Below are positions 19,266 through 29,300 of a DNA stretch of 64,000 nt, piece by piece. The stretch spans positions 930,001 through 994,000 of the forward strand of contig NW_020825338.1 of the NCBI RefSeq assembly GCF_003286085.1, in the 5' to 3' direction. The translations under genes and the position numbers were made by a program. This DNA is from Drosophila persimilis (taxonomy: Eukaryota; Arthropoda; Insecta; Diptera; Drosophilidae). The number at the start of each line of letters is the position of its first letter. Position 1 is the stretch's first letter. Under the pieces are notes generated by a model, which was not told the origin of the DNA, did no database searches, and worked only from the letters and a program-made list of their open reading frames with translations.

Positions 19266-22200
19266 TGTAAGAGGCTTGTAGCTGAGCTAAGGGCGTAAAC
19301 TAAATGGACCGCCAACGGCGTTGTATGGGCAGCCATAGTCTCGCTGCTACAGGGGGTTTTGGAGTCAGGGGCTCTAAAACGGTGTTCTGAAAGGTTGGCT
19401 CCCTCTGGGGGTGAGTTAGCGCTGATGGCAGTTGAAGAGAAAGAGGAGAAAGCGATGACTTCGAACGTCATCCAGCGGATCCGACCGGTCTCATAGTGGA
19501 TGGGAGCGTGTACATCTTCCTTTTGGAATTTGGATGTCGCGCGACCAACATCGCCCCGAACAGGCTCAGCAAAAATCATTAACGAAAAAGTTCCAAAGTC
19601 AAGAAAAGAATATTGTCAAAGCGCGAGAGGTATCCAGCAGCAGCAAAGCAAAAGTCGCGGGACTAGGAAAACTGAAGCTAGGTCGGCCACTGGGGCCAAG
19701 ATTGACGGATTTGGCGCCTAGCAATTTGGGCTGGCAAAGCAGCGGCGCTCCAAGCAGCTGATCCGTCGCAGCACAGAGAGAGGGAGCAGAGACGCAGAAA
19801 AAAATTCTGAGAGGCTCGACCTTCGCGGGCAGCCGGATCGACGTCGGTGAGGCGGCGGCCACAAAGCGGGACGGTCGATAATCCGCGATAGCGAAAAGTT
19901 CAGCAACCGGCGAAATACGAACGGAGAAAAAAGAGGAAAATCGCTCAAATCCTACCCAAACGTGCCCTATGCCAAATTAAGTTAACAAGGCCCAATTAAG
20001 ATCCGCAGTTTACAAAGTGAAGGAAAGTGTTAGTGTGTTGTTGGAATTCAATACTCAGAGCTGCAAGGGTAATGCCCCAAACAAATAAAGAGGGCGAGCG
20101 GAGCCAAAGGTGATGCGCGCATAGGCAGAGAGTGAAAGCGGGGGAGAGAGAGAACACGTAAGCAGCAAAGGCAGAGCCCAATAGGAGAGCGAGCGAGCTA
20201 TAAAAACGCTCGCCAGCAACGGAGCCGAAGGGGGCTGGCGATAAGCCGAGAGAAGTAGCATAAGTTAACATAAGAGTAAGCAGAATAGTACCGAGCAGCA
20301 GAACAGCTATTTAAGTTTACATATATATACATAAAAAAGAAATGCAGAAATTAAGAACAGCAGTGAGGGAGCATAGAGTAGGAAAAGAAGGGCACGAGGA
20401 AGAGTGAATATGAAACTAAAACAAATCCATAAATAGATAACCTTCCATGCACAGATCAAAACAAAAAAAATAACAAAAACCAATATGTTTATAACCGAAA
20501 TGCAATAATAATACACCCGAACCCAAAATAGCAACCATCAGATAGCGCTTTCGACGGTGGATCCGCAGTAAAAGTGAGTTTATTTACTGGGTGTTTGATC
20601 ACAATCATTTGGGCATGGAAGAAATTGTCTATGGGTGTTCCGACCAAATTGCCTTACCGTTTCGTAGCCCGTAAGAATCAACATTTATATTCTATCTTTA
20701 AATTTTAATCTTTACCATGGCACATTTATTCAAATACTAGTTTATAAGTTTACCTGATCCTAGTTCAAGGGAACCAGGCCCAGGTAGCCTATGGGAGGGA
20801 ACATATACCCCGTATTTTTATACCCGATACTCAAAATGAGTATTGGGGTATATTAGATTTGTGGTAAAAGTGGATGTGTGTAACGTCCAGAAGGAATCGT
20901 TTCCGACCCTATAAAGTATATATATTCTTGATCAGCATCAATAGCCGAGTCGATTGAGCCCTGTCTGTCTGTCCGTCCGTCTGTCCGTCTGTCCGTCCCC
21001 TTCAGCGCCTAATGCTCAAAGACTATAAGAGCTAGAGCAACGATGTTTTGGATCCAGACTTCTGTGATATGTCACTGCTCCAAAAATATTTTAAAACTTT
21101 GCCCCGCCCACTTCCGCCCCCACAAAGGGCGAAAATCTGTGGCATCCACAATTTCGACGATACGAGAAAATCTGAACCAGATCGTATAATTATTACAGCC
21201 AGAATCACGAAAACAATATCACTCTTTCTCGCTCTGTCTCACTCTAACACACAGGTTTCATGGTCGGTTTTGACAATTGCAAAATATGAGTTCAAGGATC
21301 TCAGAACCTATAAAAGCCAGAGCAACCAAATTTGGTATCCACACTCCTGTGATATCGGACCTTGATCGTTTCCTGTCCAAATTTCGCCACACCCCCTTCC
21401 GCCCCCGCAAAGGACGAAAATCTGAGGCAACCACAAATCTCAGAGACTATTAAGGCTAGAGTAACCAAATTTGGTACACACACTCCTTTAAGATGTCACT
21501 ATAAAACGTATATCTCAGAATTTCGCCCCACCCCCATCCGCCCCCACAAAGGACGAAAATCTGTTGCATCCACAATATTGCAGATTTGAGAAAACTAAAA
21601 ACGCAGAATCATAGATAATGACCATATCTATTAGATTGCTGAATCTGGATCAGATCAGATCATTTTTATAGCCAAAAGGAACAAATCAATTTGCAGTGGC
21701 TACGCAGCGCCCGACGTCACGCTCAGACTGATTTTCTGTCTCTCTCGCACGCACTCTTTGTCGTGTCGTTAAATATTAGCGCCATCTGCCGGAGGAGAGC
21801 CATACTGACTTAGTATCGGGTATAACTGTAGAGTTGCGGTGTCCGCAGCAACTCACAACGTTCCCCCTCGTTATGTATAATTTAGTTCCAATAAATATCA
21901 TTATAATGTTTAACTAACCCCCTCTTATGATCTCCCCTTCCAAGCCCCTGTAGCGCGTGTCGGCACACCAAGGGGTCATGGTCGACAGATAGATGTATGG
22001 AATGGCATGACCAAGGTAGGGTGGGCAAGGGGTCCTCGAAACAGCTGAGGATCGTCCGTCTGTCTTTTAGGTAATCGTCCGTGTTATGTGGTCATTTGTA
22101 GTGAACTTTGTCCGGTGAAGTGTATGCCTTGTTTTTTTCTTGCACGTTAAATTTAAAATAAAGAAAGTAAAGGGCCTCGGACTATGACAATAAAACAACT

Positions 22201-22294
22201 CCACCCCCTTGCGGACGAGCCAGCAGCCGGAAACAATACGTGCCGGTCATAGCCGAGTAATACCATCTCGCACAAGTACTCGTTACCCATTACA
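19266..22294 (+). mobile_element. 5' LTR of Ulysses-like element 2, with DINE-1 insertion
   Basis: Starts TGTAAGAGGC and ends CCCATTACA; about 1975 bases without the DINE-1 at 20821-21871. Matches the LTRs at 32387-34385 and 36493-38491 almost throughout; one difference is a missing segment of about 23 bases near 20530 (the others carry TATCATATTAACTACAG there). Such long LTRs are typical of Ulysses-type elements. The LTR carries several A-rich and GA-rich runs and AATAAA signals in its 3' part. TG and CA ends are conventional. Confidence 0.88.
20821..21871 (-). mobile_element. DINE-1/INE-1-like element, copy 5 (minus), inserted in 5' LTR
   Basis: Starts TACCCGATACTC and ends CGTTCCCCCTCG. 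The uninterrupted LTRs read GTATTTTTATGTATAATT at this place, which fixes the insertion point after ATTTTTA. The minisatellite is shorter than in other copies and part of the middle block is deleted around 21165. Confidence 0.88.
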
Positions 22295-22320
22295 GTAATA
22301 ATTAAGAAGATCTTTATTTT

Positions 22321-22338
22321 TGGCGCCCAACGTGGGGC
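22321..22338 (+). promoter_or_regulatory. Primer binding site, tRNA-Lys type
   Basis: Reads TGGCGCCCAACGTGGGGC, the sequence known as the tRNA-Lys1,2 primer site of several retroviruses. Minus-strand DNA synthesis of the element would start here. It lies 26 bases after the LTR end, a larger gap than usual. The first element's site lies outside the window. Confidence 0.82.
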
Positions 22339-23322
22339 CACCTTGGGTTGTACATCGGATTGACTCCGATTAATTAATACCAGGAGGACTCACACATTAC
22401 ATTGACCACAATTGTCTTCTTTCCCATCTGTCTTATTTACAACCTTGTATTGTCTGAGTGAATAGCGTATGGTAGCTGTCCGTAAAGTTTACGCTGGTTA
22501 GCGTATAGCTTTGATGGCAAATATCTGTTTCACTACAAAGTTTTCTGCGAGCATGGAACCATGACAAAAACTTGGAATGCAGGCAAATTAGCCTCAGAGG
22601 CGATAACCTGTCCAGTGAGATGTGGGTTCGAGCGGGATTTCTATATTTTCAACAAGTGAAGGGACGACTGGGATAGAATGCATAGGAATTCAGAATGGAT
22701 CGGCTGCGAGCAGTTGCCTTCTGACCACATTTACCTAGCGATAGTTTTCACTTAACTTTATCTTTTATTTGTTTTGATGTTTTTGTTGAAAAGCCATTCT
22801 GACGATTGGAAATCAAGTTGATTCAACCTTAGGGATGAATCTCTGACCACGGCAGATGGACTGGAACGGAAACATGGCAGTTCTTCTATTTGTTTGTGAT
22901 CGAGAAATTGAGTCGAGTAGGAAACAAGGAGAGTTATTTTTGTCATGAAATGCCTCCTCTCCACGATTCATATGTGTTGGTCAGTTTCACAAATTTGCTA
23001 TTAGACGTTACCAAAAAAGCGGACAATTGGTGTGCAGCTTCTGCAGGGAGCTATTGGGAGTCGGGAGATCATTCTTTTCCTTTGATGTTATAATTTCAAA
23101 GAATTAAATTTCTTTATATATTTGTTTTATAGAAACATTTTTATATTTTTCTTCTATATTTTTTTTATAATTTTTTTTATATCTTATTTTTGTTATATTT
23201 TTTTTATATATACTCACATACATACATTCATTATACAGGCTACATAAATAGATTTGATACATTTATTGGGGTTTATTCCGCAATATGATGTAATTAATTC
23301 TGGGAAGAAATTAAATAGTTCT
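22339..23322 (+). other. Untranslated leader of Ulysses-like element 2
   Basis: Nearly 1 kb between primer site and gag with no convincing gene. The last 150 bases are strongly T/TA-rich. Long leaders are common in this kind of element and would hold packaging signals, but none can be shown here. Confidence 0.55.
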
Positions 23323-23976
23323 ATGGATCTGGATAGATCGCCACGAAAAGGGGTGCCTCCTCGAAGCATAGAATGCAGCTTATGCAAGTCAGAGTTGGGA
23401 ACTGGGGAAAATTATAAAACGAAGTGCGGACATCCGTTTCATAAGGCATGTATAAAAACGCATTTCATTCGGTATTCGGTTTGCATAGCTCAAACCATTA
23501 CAAATCCAGCTAGCACATCTGTGTTAACGAGGCAGCAATCTAGACTCGTACCAATCCCAAGAGCAGATAGCTTATCAGATTTGGCCGAAACGAGAAGTGA
23601 AGAGCTAAGTGCGAGCGAGAACCCGTCCATCGTCGAGATGAGCCAGACGTCTGCCGAAATTGCAGCCAAGGCTCAAGGCTATGCAGAACGAGCTGTTAAC
23701 TCAGTTGACAGAACAAATGGCGAATCTCATTCAAACCAATGTAGAAGCTCACATAAATAATATGGAGCAGCAAAGACAAACGCCAAATCCAAATACTAGC
23801 AGGAATACTTCTTTGGAGCAGCTACTAGGAATCAATGGGCAGCAACCAGATCCCGGGTTACCTCCGCGTGCTGCCCGATCGGTAAGTTCAGAATTGGCCC
23901 AAAGACCAGACAATGTAGGCCACATAATGTCGAACTGGAAATTAAGATTTTCAGGAACCACCGATACAATAGGAAT
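23323..23976 (+). pseudogene. gag: gag 5' part of Ulysses-like element 2, with RING-like N-terminus
   Basis: From the ATG at 23323 the protein begins with a RING-H2-like finger: ECSLCKSEL, then CGHPFHKACI. The last zinc pair of a true RING is not clear (YSVCIAQ). A frame shift near 23665 separates this from the continuing Gag: a coiled Gln/Glu-rich stretch, then NTSLEQLLG and SNWKLRFSG, matching element 1. The frame is then cut at 23976 by the mag-like insertion and resumes at 28519. The start was chosen as the first ATG after the T-rich leader and just before the finger. Non-functional now. Confidence 0.72.
23972..23976. repeat. Target site duplication GGAAT, left of mag-like element
   Basis: GGAAT immediately before the 5' LTR; repeated at 28514-28518. 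The gag reading continues across once the insertion is disregarded. Confidence 0.92.
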
Positions 23977-24086
23977 TGTTAGGTATTATATTAATATCTA
24001 TATACCGTCGCACCATCCAAGGGATATAGAATAAAAGAGAATCTTGAAGACAACGCGTGCTTAAGTCTGAGTGTCAATACACTACA
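23977..24086 (+). mobile_element. 5' LTR of mag-clade element, 110 bp
   Basis: Starts TGTTAGGTATTA and ends CACTACA. Identical in length to the 3' LTR (28404-28513), with two visible differences (CCGTCG against CGGTCA). Very short LTRs are a hallmark of the mag lineage. Confidence 0.93.
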
Positions 24087-24090
24087 TAAT

Positions 24091-24101
24091 TGGCGACGAG
24101 C
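24091..24101 (+). promoter_or_regulatory. Primer binding site of mag-clade element
   Basis: TGGCGACGAGC four bases after the LTR, a standard position and a TGG start as expected for pairing with a tRNA CCA end. The tRNA was not identified. Confidence 0.7.
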
Positions 24102-24153
24102 ATAAAATAAAACGTATTAATATACATACACATGTTAAAAGTGCATATAATAT

Positions 24154-27100
24154 ATGAATAGCAACATGACGAAAAATGAAGCACCAACATTCTATCAAAT
24201 GGCAACAATTGCTGAGTTTTCGCCACACCAAGAAACGTTCTGCATTTGGAAGGAAAAATTCGACATACATTTGTGCGAATTGAATGTGAAAGAGGAAAAC
24301 ACAAAAAAGGCAGTTTTGTTGAAGTCGATCGGTACAGCGGCTTACACTGTACTACATAGTTTGTGCGATCCGGTATCACCCGTATCAAAAGCATACAAAG
24401 AATTATGTGAAATTTTAAAAACACACTACACACCACCTACACTCATATTCAGAGAAAGAAAAAAATTTCACATGTCCACAAAAAGTGAAGATGAGACTGT
24501 AGCGGAGTGGTATGCTCGAGTTAAACAATTGGCATTGGAATGCAAATTTGGCTCAAATCTGGAAGCGTTTGTATTAAACCAATTTGTGATGAGCCTTCCC
24601 AACCCCATATATGAAAGAATATGTGAAGAAGACGAAAATCTAACTCTGGCTGATGCACTCAAGAAGGCGATGATCATGGAGACGAAGATCAGCACAAGGA
24701 AGACAGAACACAACGTCAACTACATGCATCAAAAGAACGGGACTAGTCAATGGCAGAGGCAAAGAGGCGAGAACAGAGATCAAGCAAAGAGCAACGGCAG
24801 AAGTCATTTCAAGGGCAACCGAAACGTGAGTTACAGAGGCGGCAGAAGCGACGGTGACGGCGACGGCGAAAACGACTGCGACGCTGGCAGAGAAAAGAAG
24901 CAGCAGCCATGCACACACTGTGGCTGGCGAAATCATAACTCAAACAATTGCAAGTATAAGGCATGCAAATGTCACAGCTGTGGAAAAATAGGTCACTTGG
25001 CGAGCATCTGTAAAAATAAATCAAAAAAATCCGTAAATTATGTATCTCAAACAAAACATGACACCTATTCTGTTAATAATTTTGATAATGATAATTATAA
25101 CTTTTCTATCTATAGCGTTGATACAACCTCAACTAGTGGAGTGTATTATTTACCTGTAAAAATTGATGGAAACATAACGAAAATTGCTTGCGACACTGGT
25201 GCACCGTGCACATTGGTTCCAAAAACATTTTACGAAAGCTTAAATACCAGCAGACCACTTAGAAAATGTCTAGTTCCATATGTAGATTACAATGGAGATT
25301 CAATCAAAGTTATTGGTGAGTACGATGCAACGATCGAATATCGAGGTCTAAAAAAACAAATTGTTGTTGTTGTAACCAATGCAGTGAGTCCACCTTTGCT
25401 AGGTAGAACATTTTTGAGAACTTTTAATTTTGAGTTAATGCAGGTGAACAATGTGTACGTAAATGAACCAAATTCTGTAATTACAGAACAGATTAAATCG
25501 GAGTTTGCTGAAGTTTTTGAGCCTCGTTTAGGTTCATATACTACGAATACGATATCGTTACTATTAAAAGAAGATGCAAAACCAATATTTTTCAAGCCTA
25601 GGTCAGTACCATTAGCATGGAAAGAAAAGATTGAAGTGCAGTTACGAAAATTCATAGATGATGGAATTTTAGAGCAAGTTGTTAGTTCTGAATGGGCAAC
25701 ACCATTGGTACCGATTTTAAAACCAAACGGTGACATACGAATTTGTGGTGACTATAAGGTTACATTAAACCGGTCTTTAGTCGACGTAAAGTATCCACTA
25801 CCTCGAATAGACGACATTTTTGCAGCGCTTGAAGGGGGTACACTGTATTCAAAACTTGACCTGTCAAATGCTTACAATCAGCTAAATTTAGATGAGCAAT
25901 CTCAAAATTTGTGTACTTGGAGCACACATATTGGACTATTGAAAGTTAAACGCTTACCATTTGGTATAAAAACTGCAGCAGCTATTTTTCAAAAAACAAT
26001 GGAAGGGTTGTTTCAGGGTATGCGAGGAGTTGTGGTTTATCAAGATGACATAACAGTTACAGGACGAGATCTTCAAGAACATATTTCAAACCTAAAAGCT
26101 GTGCTTAGAAAACTGAAATCAGTTGGACTTAAATTAAATGACAAGAAATGTGAGTTCTTTAAATCCAAAATTTGTTACCTAGGATTTTCAATTGACAGGA
26201 TAGGACTGAGCAAAAACAATGATAGAGTTGCGAGTGTATTGTTTGCACCGGCTCCGGAAAACGTATCACAGCTTAGAGCTTTCATAGGCATGGTAAATTA
26301 TTATTCAAAGTTTATCAATAACTTCGCTCAGATAATGAGTCCTTTATATGCATTATTAAAGAAAAATACAAAATTTAATTGGACACGCGAATGTCAGAGT
26401 GCATATGAAGAGGTAAAGAAAGAAGTAACTTCTGAACAAGTTTTAGTTCACTACAACCCAGATCAACCGTTAGTATTAACGACTGATGCTAGCAGTCATG
26501 CAGTTTCAGGTGTTTTATCACATAAATGCAATGAAGATATCAAACCAATAGCATTTGTATCAAGAGCATTATCCAAAAGCGAGCATAATTACAGTACAAT
26601 CGAGAAAGAGGCCCTGGCTATAGTGTTCTGTGTGAGTAAATTAAGACAGTATCTTTTAGGAAACAAGTTCATCCTTCGAACAGATCACAAACCATTACTA
26701 AGCATATTTGGAGACCTGAAAGGACTTCCATTGATGGCCTCTGCACGAATGCAAAGATGGGCACTGACTTTGTCAGGTTTTCAATATACAGTTGAACACA
26801 TAAAGGGGACCTTAAATATAGCAGATGGACTCTCAAGAATGCCTCAATTGGAAACGGCTGTACCAAACGAAGACTATAATTACATACATTTTATACAGTC
26901 CGAAAAGGTGTTCAAAATTAGCTTCAAAGAAATAGCTCGTGAAACACGACGTGACCCAATATTATCAAAAGTTTGTGAGGCAATTAACACTGGTTCGAAG
27001 ACAAGATTAAATGGCAGCGAGTTTTCTGCCTACATCTCTAAAACAAATGAACTTTCAGTGGAATATGATTGTATCTTATGGGGACACAGAGTAGTAATTC

Positions 27101-28197
27101 CAACCAAACTGAGACAAGCTATTTTAGCAGAATTTCATGCATCGCATTTGGGAATAGTAAAAACCAAAATGTTAGCACGTTCTTATGTGTGGTGGCCTTG
27201 CATGGATTCTGAAATTGAGAAATTAATTCGAGATTGTATTCCTTGTCAGGAACTACAATCAAGTCCAGAAAAGAGTCTGTTAATACCGTGGAAATCCACA
27301 GGAAAGGCTTGGAGTCGAGTACACATAGACTTTGCAGGACCAATTAGAGGTTTTCATTTATTGGTTATTATAGATTCTTATACAAAATGGGCAGAAGTAT
27401 TCAAAACGAAGGAAATAACTTCATTGTTTACTATCAACAAGCTTAGAGAAGTATTTTGTCGATATGGTTTACCAGACGTGTTAGTTAGTGACAATGGACG
27501 ACAGTTTACTTCTGATGATTTTAAAACGTTTATGAAAAACAATGGTGTTAATCACATTTTTACTGCTCCAGGACATCCAGCGACTAATGGTCAAGCAGAA
27601 AATTTTGTAAAGACTGTTAAGAAATCACTATATGCAAACATAAAGGCTAATGAAAGACAAGATTTTAATACAATTTTAAATAGATTTTTGATCGATTACA
27701 GAAATACGATTCATTGTACTACGGGCGAATCTCCTGCTAAATTATTTTTTGGTCGTACACTAAAAACAAGATTTTCGTTGTAAAAACCACCTACGGTCGA
27801 AAGCATAATAAATAAAAAACAGACTGAGTGTGTTGTAAATCACAAAGGTAGACGAAGCACAGAATTTTTAAAGGGTCAAAAAGTTATGGTTAGGGACTAC
27901 AAAAATCCTAACAAAGCAAGCTGGACTCAGGCAACTGTAAAACAACAACTGGGCCCGCGTTCGTATTGTTGTATTTTGGCGAACAATAACAGAGAAATAA
28001 AACGTCACCTGGATCAAATTAGAAACCAAAGCACTAACAATCAAACATCGCCTAATGCGAAAACACCTGATGTCGAAAGCAATTGTTCAGTAGATGACAA
28101 TTCCAAAACCAACAATGAACAAATAGTTTCTCAACAAACACCCACCAGGAGAGAGTTGAGACCACGTGAGGCAGGGAAGGTAGTAAAGCGTATTTAA
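24154..28197 (+). pseudogene. gag-pol: Gag-Pol polyprotein of mag-clade Ty3/Gypsy element, one in-frame stop
   Basis: One continuous frame encodes Gag and Pol as a fusion, starting at an ATG 67 bases after the LTR. Gag: capsid region, then Arg/Gly-rich linker and two CCHC knuckles (CTHCGWRNHNSNNC and CHSCGKIGHLASIC). Protease: CDTGAPC at about residue 348. RT: YPLPRIDDI, LDLSNAYNQL and YQDD at about 629-632. RNase H: TTDASSH and RTDHKPL. Integrase: HASHLG with CIPCQ, then DFAGP, VSDNG and a QAENF glutamate. A single TAA at 27781-27783 interrupts just before the C-terminal tail; the same frame then runs to 28197. Everything before the stop looks intact, so the copy is young. An active form would read through that codon; here the integrase tail is lost. 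Confidence 0.92.
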
Positions 28198-28403
28198 CAA
28201 TAAAATAATATAAAGAAAGGAATTATGAAATCAAATTATGTACAAATTAAACACTGAAACAAATACTAAATAGATTAAGAAGAAAGAAAAATACGAAATC
28301 ACATAAATTTTATATACGCTAATTAGATTAAGTACACAAATCAAATTGTTATAAGAAAATAGATTTGTAAATGACATGTATATTAAACATCTAAGGAGAG
28401 GCG
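28198..28403 (+). other. 3' UTR and polypurine tract of mag-clade element
   Basis: A-rich untranslated stretch ending with the purine run AAGGAGAGGCG at 28393-28403, directly before the 3' LTR. No gene. Confidence 0.65.
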
Positions 28404-28513
28404 TGTTAGGTATTATATTAATATCTATATACGGTCACACCATCCAAGGGATATAGAATAAAAGAGAATCTTGAAGACAACGCGTGCTTAAGTCTGAGTG
28501 TCAATACACTACA
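28404..28513 (+). mobile_element. 3' LTR of mag-clade element, 110 bp
   Basis: TGTTAGG to ACTACA, paired with 23977-24086. Followed by the GGAAT duplication at 28514-28518. Confidence 0.93.
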
Positions 28514-29300
28514 GGAATCGATAGCTTTATCTATAGAGTTTAGAGCCCTTACTCATCAGACGTTAGAGGGAAATTTCTCACTTCTGTGTGGTAATGCGAA
28601 TTCGCTATTTGATGGCAAGGCATCTGATTTCTTTTGGCGATACCACAAGTCGGTAGGAGTAGTTCGTTGGCAGGAGCTTTGTGCTGCGTTGAGGAAGCAA
28701 TTCCGAGACTCCAGAACGGATGTGGATATCCGCCAAATGATAAGGGATAGGAAACAGAGGGAAAAAGAAACGTTCGAAAGTTTCTACGATGCCATCCTAA
28801 AGCTAACTGATAGACTCGACCAGCCTCTTAGTGAGAAGACGCTGATTGAAATTGTGAGGCGTAATTTACGTCCGGAAATTCAGCATGAAATTCTTAACAT
28901 ACGGGTAGATTCGATGGAAACCTTGAGGGATATATGCAGGAAGAGGGAATGCTTTTTAGAAGAAGTCCGTAAGAATCATGGTTATCAGAAACCATCGGTC
29001 TTTAAGAAGCAGATATCAGAGCTCTGGGAGGAAGCAAACATCGATGATGCCGTAGAATTTTCTGAAGGAGAGGTAGAGGATGAGATAGGCGCTTTTGCTC
29101 TCGTATGCTGGAATTGCAGGAAGGAGGGGCATAGGTATCAAGACTGCGCGGAAAAAAGGAAATTTTTTTGCTATGGATGCGGTATTCCTAATGCCTATAA
29201 ACCTTCATGTGCGCGATACCAAAAAAACGCGCAAAGGAGCACTGCAGCATCTCGTCCACTGACCAGTGTTCCCAACCGGCAAGCGGCGACAAAGGAGTGA
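28514..29300 (+). pseudogene. gag: gag 3' part of Ulysses-like element 2
   Basis: Resumes at GIDSFIYR, the equivalent of IDDFLYRVE in element 1. A one-base shift near 28538 puts the rest in a second frame: ALTHQTLEG, WRYHKSVGVVRW, then the capsid C-terminal region. Two zinc knuckles follow (CWNCRKEGHRYQDC, CYGCGIPNAYKPSC), as in element 1. The frame ends at 29298-29300. The shift and the mag-like insertion make this copy defective. Confidence 0.82.
29222..29228 (+). promoter_or_regulatory. Putative -1 frameshift site, gag/pol of element 2
   Basis: Gag frame reads caA AAA AAC, the same heptamer and the same place (18 codons after the second knuckle region) as 985-991. The -1 frame is open for about 29 codons, then meets a TAG in this decayed copy. 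Conservation between two diverged elements supports function in the family. Confidence 0.65.

Noticed and set aside
19500..20290. Overlapping open frames on both strands inside the LTRs (also at 32640-33400 and 36750-37500)
   Set aside because: They lie within LTR sequence, lack recognisable domains and recur only because the LTR recurs. Low-complexity composition explains their openness.
19266..22294. Solo LTR at 19266
   Set aside because: A primer site, leader and gag follow directly, and a matching LTR lies downstream with the same target duplication, so it is the 5' LTR of a full insertion.
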